This document shows, piece by piece, positions 35,666-47,955 of a stretch of DNA of 64,000 nucleotides. The stretch spans positions 18,844-82,843 of the forward strand of contig VXAA01003855.1 of assembly GCA_013399115.1 (NCBI GenBank). The letters are read 5' to 3'. A model generated the notes under the pieces. That model did not search any database. It saw only the letters and a program-made list of their open reading frames with translations, and had not been told where the DNA came from. Both the position numbers and the translations under genes were made by a program. The stretch comes from Anseranas semipalmata (taxonomy: Eukaryota > Chordata > Aves > Anseriformes > Anseranatidae). How positions within the stretch are numbered: the first letter of the stretch is position 1; each line of letters begins with the position of its first letter.

Positions 35666-38449
35666 AACGCAGAATGAAAAGCCAGCAAATGTGCAGGATG
35701 CATTATTGTATGAGAAATCCTGCCAACTGTTTTTTATATACTCTTTTGTCAGTGTTTCCTTTTTAGTCACGCTGATCTCATGGTGTTCACTTTAAAGTAA
35801 GTGGCTGGAGTAGGTGAAAGATAGTGGGAGGGAAGGATTGTAATTTGATGTTTCTTCCATATCCAGTTTCTGTACAGCAGACAAGGTCAGTGCAAGTATG
35901 GCCCTTTTTAGGAACTCCCTCTGCATTCAATATGCTGGTGGTCAAATAATCTGAATCCACCTGATATTTTATAGTGGCAAACATCCGTCTCCACATGTTT
36001 CTGGACTGGCTTATTAAGAAAGTCTTTGAGAATGGGTATTTTACTTGGCTGTCTTTCTCTCTCTCCCTGGATTCTGTTTGGTTTTCCTGAGCACCTGGGT
36101 GGGTCTGCCCATTTTATCACCAACAGCCCTTATTATAGCTCTGCTGTTCCCGGGCTGGGGGAGGAGAGGGAGGGCTGGCCTAGATTCCCTCTGGAAAGTT
36201 GCCTTTACCTACTTAGAGGTGGTGTTGAACACGAGGGTATGGCACGCTCTCTGCCCGGCTGACTATGCTGAGCTACTTTTGCACCGTTTGAACCTTCAGG
36301 AGCAGCAACTGTAAGGTGTGGGGTTGGACCTTGTCATGGCACCCTCGGGTTTCTCTGTTTATTTGGTATGTCCTTTTTCATGGAATGTCTGAAGCGTAAT
36401 GAAATGCTGTCATGGAAATGCGGTGGTGCTGTGAATGCCAAGTGTTCCGTTTTGCTGGTGGGGGAAGTTGTAAAGACATCAACCTTGCAGGGTTAAACTG
36501 TAGTTTCATGGGATAATCGGTAGGTGCACCTCTTCTCTGGTCATAAGTGGTCTTCTATTGCCAGAACGCAAGCCTGCGGACAGGGTTGCCTTCTCAGTGC
36601 CTCCAGAAGTTGATAGCCTCTTTGAAGAGGACACATTCTCATACTAGGGCAGGCACCTACATGATCAAACATAAACAACTTTTTTCAATTTGTTATAGTA
36701 GCTGATTTTTGGGTGTGCCTGTACTTTTGAATGATAACAGCTACAAGATAATTATGGCGTATCATGATGCATGTTGTTTTCAAACAGGTATTTATGCACA
36801 CCGTTCACCCTCAGGTTCCAACTGATTTCACGTAGATAAGGAGAGAGTGTAAAATTGAGTGACTGTACTGGGGAGCGTAAAGACTGAGTGAGGCGCCTAT
36901 ATGGACTCACTGCCGATGGTTTAAATCAGGAGCAGAATCACTGCTTTCAAAAAGCCACGGGAGAATGTTGCAGGTACACATGAGAGCAGAGTCCAGCCAT
37001 GCAACAGGACTGAGAAAGGTCATTTCTTATATTTATGGTGTTTTAAAAATGTGTGTTTTGTGATGTTGTAGCTGCTCAAGAATTTTGTTTCCATCAATGA
37101 CTGGTGATTAAAACAAGCCATGACTTTTACGTGAATTACTCTCCCCTGATTTTTCTGCTTGATTGATGGGCATGCGGATAATCCATGGCAGTGAATGACT
37201 TGAACTTGTCCGTGTGATGATTCTGACATGTGGTTTGTGCTATGGAGGTATTTAATATCCCCCGTCAGGAAAGATCCCGTTCATAGTAATTGTAGCTTCA
37301 GTAAAAATGTTCAGAAAGTAGCACTGCAGCTTTCTGGTACCCTGACAGCTCCCAAATGTGACCAAGTGGAAACACTAGAGCTGCCGTGCCAGTCTGAAGA
37401 AACCGCAGAGCAGCTCTGGGATTCTCCTTTCCCATAACACGTGAGAGGGCAGCTCCTTGTACACTATGCTTCCCCTTTGTTTTCCCATCTCAGTTTCGTG
37501 GCCTCCAAAAATTTTACACTGAAATGATGAGTGCATGACTCCCATGATGGGTGTTCAGGGTGTGAATTCCCACATGCCTGGGCAGGGTTGTACAATCTCC
37601 ATATGTCAGAGATGAAGCTCCCCAGCGCTCCCTGCTTTAGAAACGAGAACGCGAAAAAGGTGCAGTGAAATCTCAGATGCACAGCTATCTCAGCCTGGAA
37701 AGTCTCTCTCAATTGCCCTCCCTGCTTCCCCGCCTCTTACTCACTGTCCCCAGTACTTTAAAGCCTCACATGTTTTTTGTAGCTGTGCTGTAACCTCTCT
37801 CTCGAGCCTTCTGTGGTGCTTTGTGCTAAGAGCACGTGCAAACGGGATCATGGTGTAGGTGCAGAAGGGGGCTGCCGTTTGGATCACGGTGGCAGCCACC
37901 TTTCACCATATCTTGGCTGAACAGAGGTCAGTAGCAGATTCTTCAGAGGAATGTGCCGTAATAACCCCGTAACGCAAATTTTGTGGTCATGTGTGGAAGG
38001 GAGCCGGGGGGAGCCGGAGTTTCTTCTTAACATCAGGCAGTTGAATCCGTGGTTAACTTCTGCCTTGAAGTAGGAGGTCAGGTGGGCCAGTTGTGAGCTT
38101 TGCTGCCTCTTTGTGGAGCCTGGAAGGGTCTCCTGCTTCAACTTGGTACGGCTTTACTCCCATCTTGGCGTCTGACAATTCCACTTGCAAGTTCTGAACC
38201 AGGATTTGCCTCCCATATATATTTTACACTGCCTACATGGGATGTCTGTGGATAACAGTCTTTTTTATTCATAGAAATGAATATTCTTTTCTTGAATCTT
38301 ACTAAGCCCTTTGCCTGGGTATTATCTTGTAGTTTTACCTGATGTTATCTTCCCACAGCCCGTTTCTACCCTCTATTCCCCCATATTAGCAGCGACCTCA
38401 GCAAAGAGATACTTTTTGAGCATGTGGCTCAGCTAGTTTCTTGCCTCAT

Positions 38450-39010
38450 TTATACTTACTCATTTGAGATATTTTGTGGTGCTCAGACAATAATAGAACT
38501 GTATCATGGCATTTTCAACAAAAAGATTGACCTCTGCAAGCTGCCTTTTCACAACACTTGAGTGCATTAATATTGCTGTCTGTAAGACTTAAATTTAATT
38601 AGAATGGTGGCTGTAATCATTTTGGGAGAGGCACGAACTTCCCCGCCGTCTCCTTTCCCCTTCCCTTTTGTGATGAACTGTTGCACCTCTGTGTTTTTCA
38701 TTTGCTTGAGTAAGGATTGAGATGTGAGGGGGGAGCCATCTCCTGCCCCTGTGCTGGGAGATTCATCAGAGGCAGGCTGAAGGGAGGAGGCAGGGAGGAA
38801 CTGAACTTCACAAAATCACTAAGGTCACTGAGACAATCTCTGCTCTCTGTGTGCAGGAAATGAGATGTTAATCTTTTCCCAGTGCTGCTTTGCATAAGGT
38901 CCATTCCAGAGAGCTGTGTTTGTTTTAATTTCTCTAATTACTGATAGTGTGCTGATTATGCTGCTATAGATTTGACGTGAATTGCTATATTAATGGGATC
39001 AAAAATGAGG
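38450..39010. other. candidate conserved noncoding stretch
   Basis: Two TAAT-rich, repeat-free parts (38450-38625 and 38935-39010) include GTGCATTAATATTGCTG and GCTGATTATGCTGCTATAG. The pattern resembles amniote conserved elements, but conservation cannot be measured here. Confidence 0.25.
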
Positions 39011-40754
39011 AGAAGTCTGCCATGGAAATTAAGGAGACGACAGCAACTGGGGGAAGGGAGGGAAGTGGAGAGTTTAATTCATACCGTGGTACTGCAGAGC
39101 TCTACTTTTCTTTTTCTGGAGCCTGATCCTTCTTCCCTGGCAGCAGCTAGAGTATGCAAGCTACAACGTTGACCAAAATTCCAAAATATTCTAGTTGTGT
39201 ACCCAGTGCTATACAGCCTCCTGGGGACTCTGATTTCCTCCCTCTTCCCTATGTTAGACCCTGTAACTGTGGGTGGACTCTTGGACGTTTATATCTAGCT
39301 ATAGTGTTGCAGACAAAACACCGGGGAACACTGCATACGTCGTCTTCCCTTTCCTCTTCCCTTGACTTTCTTCCCTAATGATTAACTTGCTTGCTGTCTT
39401 GCTGTCGACCCCAGTGCTAATCTTTGGCTGGTTGCTGGCCTAGCCCTGTTGAGTGCCCAGACATACAGGGCCTTCTGAGGCTTTCCTGCAAGCACCTCCT
39501 TCCCATCAACAACACTCCCCTCCTCCAAGGCCATTTTTCCCCTCTGCCTTACCCAAGGCACCTAAGCCTAAGAGGAGCCACAGTAGCAAAAACAGCCCCT
39601 CTGCACCCCATACTTCCAGGCTCCCCCCAGCTTCTGGTCCCTAGGATTGTCTTTCCACTTTCCTTTTCTAGATGTGCTTGCTGAAAGAGGTGGAAGCCCT
39701 GGTGGTGTGTCCTTGCAGATCTGAACATCCTCCATGATTTGGGGTATATGGTTTTGTGTGCAGAACATCAGCCTCTGCAGTCCTGGGAGCTACAACCATG
39801 CATTTCAAACCTGGATTTGCACAAGCCAAGGGCGTGTTACTCCAGGGTTTTTTAAGGCAGGGCTTCCCCAAAATCAAAGAGGGCTCCAAAACCTCTGCAC
39901 GCCTGCTAGTGCTGCCCTCTCTGACCACGTGTCCCACAGGTGAGGAACTGGAGCAGGGTGATAGGGTGATATGCAGGCAGCTGGAAGCTTCCCTTAAAGC
40001 AGCATCCTGCTGCCACTGTCCTGTGAATAAGGACAGCCTGCGAGGACCCAACAGGTAATTTTCTGCCCTTTTACTTCCAATTGTTGGCCCCCAATGGTTA
40101 CCGCAGCCCAAATTGCCATGCCTCCACCTAGTGGTACCACCCGCTTCTCATGGGAAGCTGGAGGAAGCCCTGGCCATCTGGAGAAGGTAGGATAAACAGG
40201 AAATGCAGCGAGATGGGCACAGAGTGACACACGCATACCAGCAGCCTGGGTGGCAAGTGCATGTCAACTTTCTCTTTTGTTGACTTGGTTACTTGCCCCG
40301 TGTAGTATCATTGCACGCAGTACAGGAGTAGGCTTTTATGCAGTGACAAGTCAGCTGCCTTTTATATCCAGTGAAGGGTGTTTGCAGACCACGTTGGCCA
40401 TTTTGATTTCCTGGAGACTGCTGCATAGGTAACATATTTCTTTGCTTTATTAGTAAATAAAAGAGTCATTTTAGTATACCATCCTATCCAGCTACTCCAA
40501 TATAGTGTCATTGGGATAACATGGGGGCTTGCTTAGCGTGCTTTCTTCCATATTTTATTTTAATTTCCGTGAAAATATATATGTCCTTTGTGCATGCCAT
40601 AAGAGAAGACTTAGTAAAGGGACAAGACTGTTAGACTGCGAGCTAGAGAATGTTTGTGATGAAGGCCACTGCTTCAGAGTTTAGGAGGGTGTACATTTAG
40701 GGAAGGTGTGAAGTTGTTTTTAATAGCAACCTCACTCATCCTCAGCTGTTAATC

Positions 40755-40777
40755 TTTTTATTTATTTATTTATTTTT
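40755..40777. repeat. (TTTA)n
   Basis: About five TTTA units, then T-rich. Confidence 0.9.
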
Positions 40778-43700
40778 AAGATGACTGCAAATTTTGCAAT
40801 TTGGATACATATATACATATATATAAAACCTAGCACTATGAATAATTTATGTTCCTGACCAGAAATTTCCAACTGTTCAGGTAGATTTTGTCTGTAAAGG
40901 ATCTATCCTAGTTCTTAAAACTAAAATCAATGTGTAATGGCTTTGGGAGTCTGGCAGCTGTTATGTACGCTTCTACTAGATAGTCATGATCAATATAGCT
41001 TGTAAGTTGCCTTACTTTTTTAGATAGGATGGTTTGATCTAAGGTTTTCTCAGCACCTGGGTATTCAGTATTTTGTGCTTTTCTAGTACAAAGAGAACAA
41101 AACTGTAGCTTGTCTTGGTTCTTAAGCACATGTTTAAATCTGTCCGTACTAGATCGGGCAGCTGAGAGCATGCCATGGTCTCAGCAGAGCTGGGTGGTTT
41201 GTCTAAGTGGCACTGTTGGAGCACCAGCGGCTAGACTAAACACTGGGGAGGCTCTATGTGAAAGTTGACAACGTATTTCTTCAATTCCTGTAGTCAAGGT
41301 GAGATTTCATGGTGAAACTTTCCTGACTCACTATGAGCTGAAGAAAGCCTTTCAAAAACTATGACAGCAAGCAATATGCCAACTGTTTTATCTACCTCAT
41401 TGTGGCTACTGGCAAAATATTAGGGATCTGCTATTTTGAAGTTGTTTGTAGATGCTAGTTGTTTGGGGCTGAGCATTTGATCCCTTGTGGGTTTAAATGT
41501 TTCTAGAGTCCCGTGGCATGCGGTGAATCTGGAACGCAGTAGTGCCAGGCTCTTTCCTAGCACTCATCACCAATAGTCTCAAAGGACCACACAAATGTGT
41601 ATTGACTTAGCCTCTTTTACCAGTGGACTAAGCTGCAGCAAGGCTGTTTGCTCAAGTACACACAATAAAGTTCATCCCAATTCTGCTACCTGCACTACCT
41701 ACCCTGCTTCCCAGGCTGTTGCTTGAACAACCCTACCATCGAAGCATCTATTCTTGGCTTTAATGCAAAGGGAAATATTTAACTGACCGATTATGAAACT
41801 CTTTCAGAAACATTTCTAGTAGCAGAGTATGTGGTTGCATAACCTTAAGAGCATGAGATACCAGTCATATTTTGTTTGATGGATCCCATAGGAAAAGCAC
41901 TAGTCAGTTCTGGAGTTGTGAAGATTAAAAAACATTCTCAAACAATCTGTTTTCACTGGTATGAGCACTGCAGCTACCTCCTGGAAGCGTGACTCTGAAG
42001 AGCCTCAAAAAGACTGGAGAAGCAAATGTGACCTTGTGCATTCACACTCCTGTGTAGGCAGGGTGCTGTGTGTGGTTGAAGCACAGAGTTATGGTAGGCT
42101 GCAGAACTGGAATGATGTTTGCAGTTCTGCTTCCAGCCGTGTTACTGACTCATGCTGCAAACAGGGATGAGGTTCATTTTTTCCACCAGCCCAGTGGCTT
42201 GACCTCACTGTGACTTTACTGTTCCACACCTTTTGGAAATCTGGCCAGGACAGTTACAAGGGCCACTCTTTCAGGATGCACTTGTTAAGTCCATTGCCCT
42301 TGAGAGGCACATGCGGTCCTTTTTCAAGGCAGCTTAACTCTGAAATTACTTAGCTCATTTGAGCTTTGCTCTTTCTGTAACTCAGGTTGCCCATGTGTCT
42401 AATAAAAAGAAAAAGACTTACCTAATGTCTTGCAGATTGCTTTGATATTTGGGTTAAAGGTGCTGGAACAAATGCAGAATTAGTAAGAGAGGACATATCA
42501 AAGGCACAAATAAGAGCCAGAGAGCTAATTCCCCTTTGTACCTTGTAAAATGTTTTCTGCAAATATTACCAATTCACACATTACTGTGGATATCTAAGGT
42601 GTGTGGAAAAAATAACTGGGACAAAATGAGTGAGTCTGCATTTCCATAACTTCTTTTTGTTTTCTGCTGTCCTGTTCTTATGAATACTAGGAAACAATGA
42701 ATCAAATGTATTTACTTAAAACAGTAAATCTCCATGCATCTGTCTTGGTATAAATCAGGTTACCATTTGCCTTTAGGAGGTTAACCAGTGCTAAGAGAAA
42801 GGCAGTGTGTACTGCATGCGTTATATCTTGGTTTGATACAGCACCTCCTGGGTGTTGAGGGAAATGCACTGGATTCTGGATTTAGTTTTGTCTGCTGCTT
42901 TTACTTTCCTCCTGCTGTTGGCCAGTGAGAAGGCCCTTTGAAGACACAGCAATTGGCTTTGCAGTGGTGATTCAGTATTTCTGTGAGCATGAGGTTGGAC
43001 CTGAGGTCGATCTGCATTCTGTGTTCTTCAGGGGGGAAAAGGACTTCAGGTCTCCATCTGTCCCCTAGTGCCTGTTTGCAGAGGCAGGCATCTGTGTGGC
43101 TGTGTTTCAGAAGTGTTCCTCTTTTTATAAATATCTCATTCAATAAACAAAACGAGCAGCTGCAGTGTGGTTCGATTATCTGAGCTGTGGATCGCAGCAG
43201 GAAATGCTAGGAAGTGGCTGGCCTTGTTGCTAATCGCTTGTATGTGCACCACTGATGAGAAGGTGCAAATTGCCAGTGAGGCTGCAGAATGTGCTCTGGG
43301 CATGGAGCTGGACCTCATGGGAACGTGAGGCATAGAGTCAGCCATTTCGGGTCAGGGAATGAACCGTGCAAGATGAAAGCAGAATGTTTTATAGCTCCAC
43401 AGGTGCGTCTTTCACCATGTCCTAGTGAACATCCCTGTTTGCTGATGGAGAAAACCTAAATTAATATAAGCTAGTGGATTACTGTTTCCTGGACAAAAGT
43501 ATAGCCTGAGTGGACACAGTAAGACATGGAAGGACACTGTGGGAGACTGGAACATGCAAGTGAACAATTTGTGGTACAAAGTAGTAAGCTGAAAACCAGG
43601 GAAGCTGTGCCCACAGAAGTAACAATGTAGTGGTGGTGGAGTGAACCAGCCCGCATTCCCATTGTGTCTAAACCCAGAACAGGTAGGGTTAAAAGAGATT

Positions 43701-44987
43701 GTTTATTCTCCATGTGCCATTGGTCCTGTCTGCCATGACCATCAGCAGTGGTAGCTCTAGTACAGTGGTGGGAATCCAGACGTTGAGGTGAGACTCCTGC
43801 TTCTACCTGGGCTCCTGAGCAGGTACCTGATAGCAGCGCCTTATGCCAGGCTGAGCTGGGCTTGGTTTGAGGCGGTGGCTGAGAGATACAGGACTTTCTA
43901 GGTGCTCCATGTCCCATTTCTTTGGACGTATCACCTAGTCTTCCCAAAGAGTTTTCTGCTTTAGTATATTTATTTACTCATGTTGTACAAATCTCTCCTT
44001 CCCTTCGCTGGCAGTGAGGGTGCTTACATTATGTTGTACAGCTGCCTCTACCAGTGTCAGTCCAATTCCCTGTTGCACAGCCATGATAATGGTATGATTT
44101 GTAATGGAAGTAATTACCTTCTCTTGCTCCGACACTGTTTGTCTTCTCCACTTGCCAGAGATCAGGGTGAGGGTGGGGAGTTGCACCTATACTGTCCTGC
44201 AAACACTCAGGAGAAAAAGCAGCTCCTTTTGTTTCTGTAGGTATGTGGATGTAAATCCACACTGTTTGCACTACCATCGTTAAAGGTCGGCAGCCCAATT
44301 GTGGGGCATAACACACATTGCTTCCAGGAAGCATATGATAATGATTTTTTTATGCTTCTACAGAATTGTGGGTATGTTTATTTACAAAGGGTATAATTTA
44401 TGTTGTGATTGGAGGTCATGCTTAGAATATGGAAGAGTTTTCCCATCAGATCGGATGAAATTTCAGTCTTAAATTTCCTGGCAGACATATTCAGAAATAA
44501 ACAAATGGTGACAATTATGAACCAACATTCACAAATTGCCCTAACTCTTTTTCAGTGTCCTTGCTTAGCTGCTTTCTGTGTGCTGACTTACTTATTTGAT
44601 TGCAAGATAAACTACTTCAAAGAGAGTGCTAATAACTAGTTTAGGCAAGAAAAAAAAAAGCGCTGCATTACTCAGTGGTGAATAGAGTAGTTTTCAGTGA
44701 TTGAGTATGGTTTTCTGCAGCAAAGTCAAAACTAATGTCTTTAAAATGCTCTGAAGGTGTAAAGCATTAAATGCTTAATAAACATGCTCAGGTCTTTGTT
44801 AGCATAAGGTTAAGTGTTTTCAGTGCTTTCTGTAACGGTACGCGTGCACGTATAATGAAATTGCCATCAGATTTTCACCGACATAAAACCCATTCAGGCT
44901 CCCCACTTCTGTGTCACTTCCCTTTCCTCCCTTAGCAAATTTCTCAGAAAAGCCTTGGAAACTTCTCGGGCCTCCTGAAAATTAAAA

Positions 44988-45195
44988 CCGTCACCGTGAA
45001 CGCTGCTCAGTCTCTGGCTGCAGCTCCGGGCTCGGAGCAGGCAGGGATCCCGCTGTGACCCCTGCAGCACCGGCCCGCTGGTGGCCGAGCTCCCCGGTGC
45101 ACGGCCGCTGCCGTTCGCCCCCACCACACGCGCACCTCCTGCCTTCCTCCCGCTTCCCCCTCCCCTGTCTCGGTTTCACACCTCCGTTCCAAAGT
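44988..45195 (+). promoter_or_regulatory. CpG cluster directly upstream of ETV6 exon 2
   Basis: About 20 CpGs in 200 bases, GC-rich, ending about 60 bases before the exon 2 acceptor. The block is next to the only exon in the window, and exon 2 contains the in-frame Met43 codon. It could act as an alternative promoter or a splicing-associated GC peak. No TATA box was evident. Confidence 0.4.
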
Positions 45196-45203
45196 TCACG
45201 TTG

Positions 45204-45251
45204 TCCTCTCTCTTTCTCTCTCTCTCTCTCCCCCCTCCTTTCTTTTTACAG
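45204..45251 (+). promoter_or_regulatory. ETV6: splice acceptor and polypyrimidine tract of ETV6 exon 2
   Basis: An uninterrupted run of 44 pyrimidines (45204-45247), largely (CT)n and C-rich, is followed by ACAG with the cut after 45251. This is a very strong 3' splice signal. A second AG follows three bases later (CAG CAG), so a NAGNAG-type alternative that drops the first Gln codon is possible. The (CT)n core could vary in length between individuals. Confidence 0.9.
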
Positions 45252-45381
45252 CAGGAAAGAATTTCGTACACACCTCCAGCGAGCCCGGTACCAAATTACA
45301 CTTCCTCGTCACCACTACATGTCCCAGTGCCTCGAGCCATCAGGATGGAGGAAGACACGATCAGACTGCCAGCACACCTGC
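45252..45381 (+). CDS. ETV6: ETV6 (TEL) coding exon 2, internal exon
   Basis: ETV6 is a nuclear ETS-family transcriptional repressor needed in blood and vascular development. It oligomerises through an N-terminal Pointed (SAM) domain and binds GGAA sites through a C-terminal ETS domain. This exon encodes residues 12-54 plus the first base of codon 55: it opens QERISYTPP, continues with [13 protein letters not shown] and ends IRLPAHL. That is the linker just before the Pointed domain, and it closely matches the vertebrate protein. Length is 130 nt, equal to the mammalian exon, and phase is conserved. The opening QE would complete a SUMO-type IKQE site with Lys11 of exon 1. The Ser-Pro at residues 22-23, a reported phosphosite, is retained. 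Compared with the human protein as I recall it, there are conservative changes (Ala for Glu before Ser22; Asn, Thr and Ser downstream; Ile for Leu before RMEED; Thr for Ser in MEED-IRL). No stop or frameshift is present. The flanking coding exons are outside the window. Confidence 0.95.
45345..45347 (+). other. ETV6: in-frame internal ATG (ETV6 Met43)
   Basis: This ATG, in the context CCATCAGGATGG, has G at -3 and G at +4, a good initiation context. In human ETV6 the equivalent Met43 is a known alternative start that gives a slightly shorter protein. Conservation of both the codon and its context here fits that use, but nothing in the DNA proves initiation. Confidence 0.6.
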
Positions 45382-45390
45382 GTGAGTGTC
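45382..45390 (+). promoter_or_regulatory. ETV6: splice donor of ETV6 exon 2
   Basis: GTGAGTGTC directly follows the last exon base. GTGAGT is a close match to the consensus donor. The position leaves one base (C) of the Arg55 codon in this exon, the same phase as the mammalian gene. Confidence 0.9.
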
Positions 45391-47400
45391 AGCGTGGAGG
45401 CGTACCTTCTTGAACTGAGGAGGGTGCGGGGCAGGGTGAGGGGGTGATTTAAAAAAAAAAATTTTTTTTTTTTAATGCAAGAGAAGTGGGGAAGCCCCCT
45501 GGCTTTAGACTTTTTTTTCAAAGCTCTTGCTGGTTTGATTTTCTATATATTATTTTTAAACAATGGAAATCGCTCAGAATTACAGTGCAAATGTTATTTT
45601 CTGTTGTCTCCCCCCTGCCCACCTCCCATCAAGGATTCGGCTTATTTCTCACGACAGGGAAAAACATGGAGGTTTTATTTTGACAGGAAGCACTGTGCAT
45701 CTGTCCACGTTGTAGGAATTGCTCGGTGATGTGCTGTGGCACAAGGTCAGAGTTTCACAGACTGTGGCAGGTATGGTGCATTTGTGCAGTGGGTATTTTT
45801 CAGGTTGTTATGGGTCTCAGTAGTAAATGCTCCCAGTGCCCAGGCATTCTACTACAGTGCTGACAGAGGCAGTGGGGAAGGAGGAAGAAAGGGCCTAGCT
45901 GTGCACAAAAGGATGCTGCAAAGGAGGATGGGCACATCACTGACATCGGAACAAAAACTGGAGCTGGGGGCAAGGCGAGAGCCAGGCACTTCCTTGCTGA
46001 AATGATTTAATGTTTGAGGAATAGGAAAGGCCAAGGGCTGTTGGCCAGTGAGAGGTGAATTAGTGAGATAGTGTGGGGATGAGGAAGTGTGGAATTTTCC
46101 TTTTTAGAGAGGAAACAGTTCTAATGTAAATCGAGCGGTTTTAAGACAACTTTTATCAGGTGTCACATTCCTGGGGTACTTGAGCAACAAGCAGCGACAG
46201 GGCCAGTAGCAAACGTAACTTTGCATGTTGCCATCTGACAAATGTGTTTGGGATTTCAGAAAAGGATTGGTCTCTGAGGTAGTCTTTCTATTAAAAAAAA
46301 AGTCCATGTTTATCACAAGATGTTCTCATTCCTGTCCTCAGCTGTCTTCAGGCACAGTCCTTTTCTGGATGCAGACTGTTCTTCCAGTACTTCAGTCATC
46401 CTGTGCTCCCTCCCTAGCTGGCCAGTGAGTTGCACTGCCCCAGGGTTGCTCATTGCCCATGCTGTTTTCTGCACAGTCGTGGTTTTGCCTGCTGCTGCTT
46501 CTTGCTCCCTTCTGCCTGTGCTGCAGCGTAGCTCAGGTTGTATTTTTGATGTGCGGGAATGCAAGCTGGCACTGCAGTCTTTCTGACTGGGTCTGGCCGC
46601 TGCCCGAGTATTCCAGAGCTCCCAGAGCGTGCCTGCCTGTGCGTGTGGCTGCTGGCCTGTTTCCCCAGCCTGGGGAGGGCTTGCTGCTGCACTTACAGTG
46701 CATTTTGAAGCTTATGCCCAAAATGTAGAGAAAAAAATCCAATGCAGCAGCAGTGCATCTCTCTACTGTGGCTTTTAGCCCCTGAGTTTTTTTTCCTCTC
46801 GTTGCACTAGTTGATGCTATTTAGTTCTGCAGTGGGGGCCACCGTCTGTCCTTTCCACAGCTAGGATCACCGTTGGCTTTCAAATTACTTGTTGCCTTCC
46901 CAACTGGGTTTAACAGATGCACAAGACAGGAAGGCAGAGACCCTCGATACTGAAAGAGGTGGGGCACTCACGGTGTTTACTACCAACTTCCTTCCCATCA
47001 GCTAGCCAGCATGCTAGGTAAAGTGTGAAGCCTAAAAGGTTTCCTTTCAGTCAAAACTTTTTATCCAGTGTTTTAGGTGTGATTCAACCTTCTGCCTTGA
47101 TTTTTTTTTTATTTTTATTTTGTTTTGATTGGCACATTTTTAAACTTGCAAGGAGGCTTTCATGCCATTAGTATTTCCACACCAGTCTGACGTGTTGTAG
47201 TGTAAAAACACAGAAGATTAATTGTTAAGCATCTGTGGAATATTCTTCCATAAAGTCAGTGTCTCAGATCATAAACAATGTGAAGCACGTTTACATAGCC
47301 TTACTAGTTATGGTCCATGGCAGTATAATATTTTTTAGCTCAGTATGCAATAATTATTGTCATATTCAGAACCACTGTTTAAAGTATGTAGTTTCATACC
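45391..47400. other. gene-free start of intron 2
   Basis: An A/T homopolymer junction at about 45449-45474 follows the exon. The rest is unique sequence, moderately GC-rich around 46.3-46.7 kb, with no recognisable element. Confidence 0.6.
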
Positions 47401-47955
47401 TAAGTCAGAAGGGACCATTATGAATTTCTTAGATAATCTCTGGTATAACTTCAGTTACAGAACCTCACTCAGTAGCCTCTGTGTTTAAGTTCAGTAACTG
47501 TTTGAGCATGTTATGCAGAAAGATTTCTTCTCTCCATGTAAAGACTTAAGTAATGGGGAGGATATAAGGCCCCTACATAAGTTCTTTCAATGCTTAATTA
47601 TTCTCCCTATTTGATGCTTTTTTTTTTTAAGTGCCCTATTTATAGTTTGAATTAGTCAAGCTTCAGTTTCAAACTATTAGATCTCATTATCGCCTTTCCT
47701 GCTAAATATTGTCGAAAGACTACTCTTGATATAGGTGCTTTTAGATAAAGTCACTTCTTAACCTTTTCTTGGCTAAACTGGATAGGAAGAGAGGTTCTTA
47801 ATACTGTCAATCTTCCTGTACAGCTTCTAGATTTCAAATTATGTTTGTATCATCTCCTGTGAACTGTTTCTCACCTAAGACATCCTTCTTAAAATGAAGA
47901 CATCAGAGCTCAAGGAGCAGTCTTCCTAATACCAGGTATAGGAAAAGCTAAGTGC
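47401..47955 (-). mobile_element. ancient CR1-type LINE, degraded
   Basis: Read in reverse complement, this follows an old sauropsid CR1 3' region: the GTCAGAAGGGACCATTATGA start of the tail, then segments matching the ORF2 C-terminus around 47640-47800 (for example AGTCAAGCTTCAGTTTCAA and ATCTCATTATCGCCTTTC), then the region corresponding to LERVQ up to about 47950. Many substitutions and indels destroy the frame. It is clearly older than the 54 kb copy. Confidence 0.8.

Larger units (their letters stand above)
34861..44987. other. gene-free intronic stretch
   Basis: Apart from the (GT)(TA) repeat at 35.6 kb, the small duplication at 35.38 kb, the TTTA repeat and the TAAT-rich parts near 38.5-39 kb, I see only unique noncoding sequence. 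The relatively GC-rich 39.4-40.1 kb gives chance frames only. Confidence 0.6.
1..45251 (+). other. ETV6: ETV6 intron 1, downstream part (inferred)
   Basis: Everything upstream of the exon 2 acceptor is assigned to intron 1 because ETV6 is known for a very large first intron and no competing gene is visible. I looked for the short first coding exon (start codon, about 11 codons, then a GT donor) and did not find it. It most likely lies left of the window. A non-coding or alternative first exon inside the interval cannot be excluded. Confidence 0.7.

Noticed and set aside
39668..40111. 147-codon open frame on the minus strand
   Set aside because: It overlaps open frames on the opposite strand in a GC-richer stretch; no recognisable protein.
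43471..43947. 158-codon open frame on the minus strand
   Set aside because: Composition is ordinary, no domain or splice context is seen, and the length is within chance for 64 kb.
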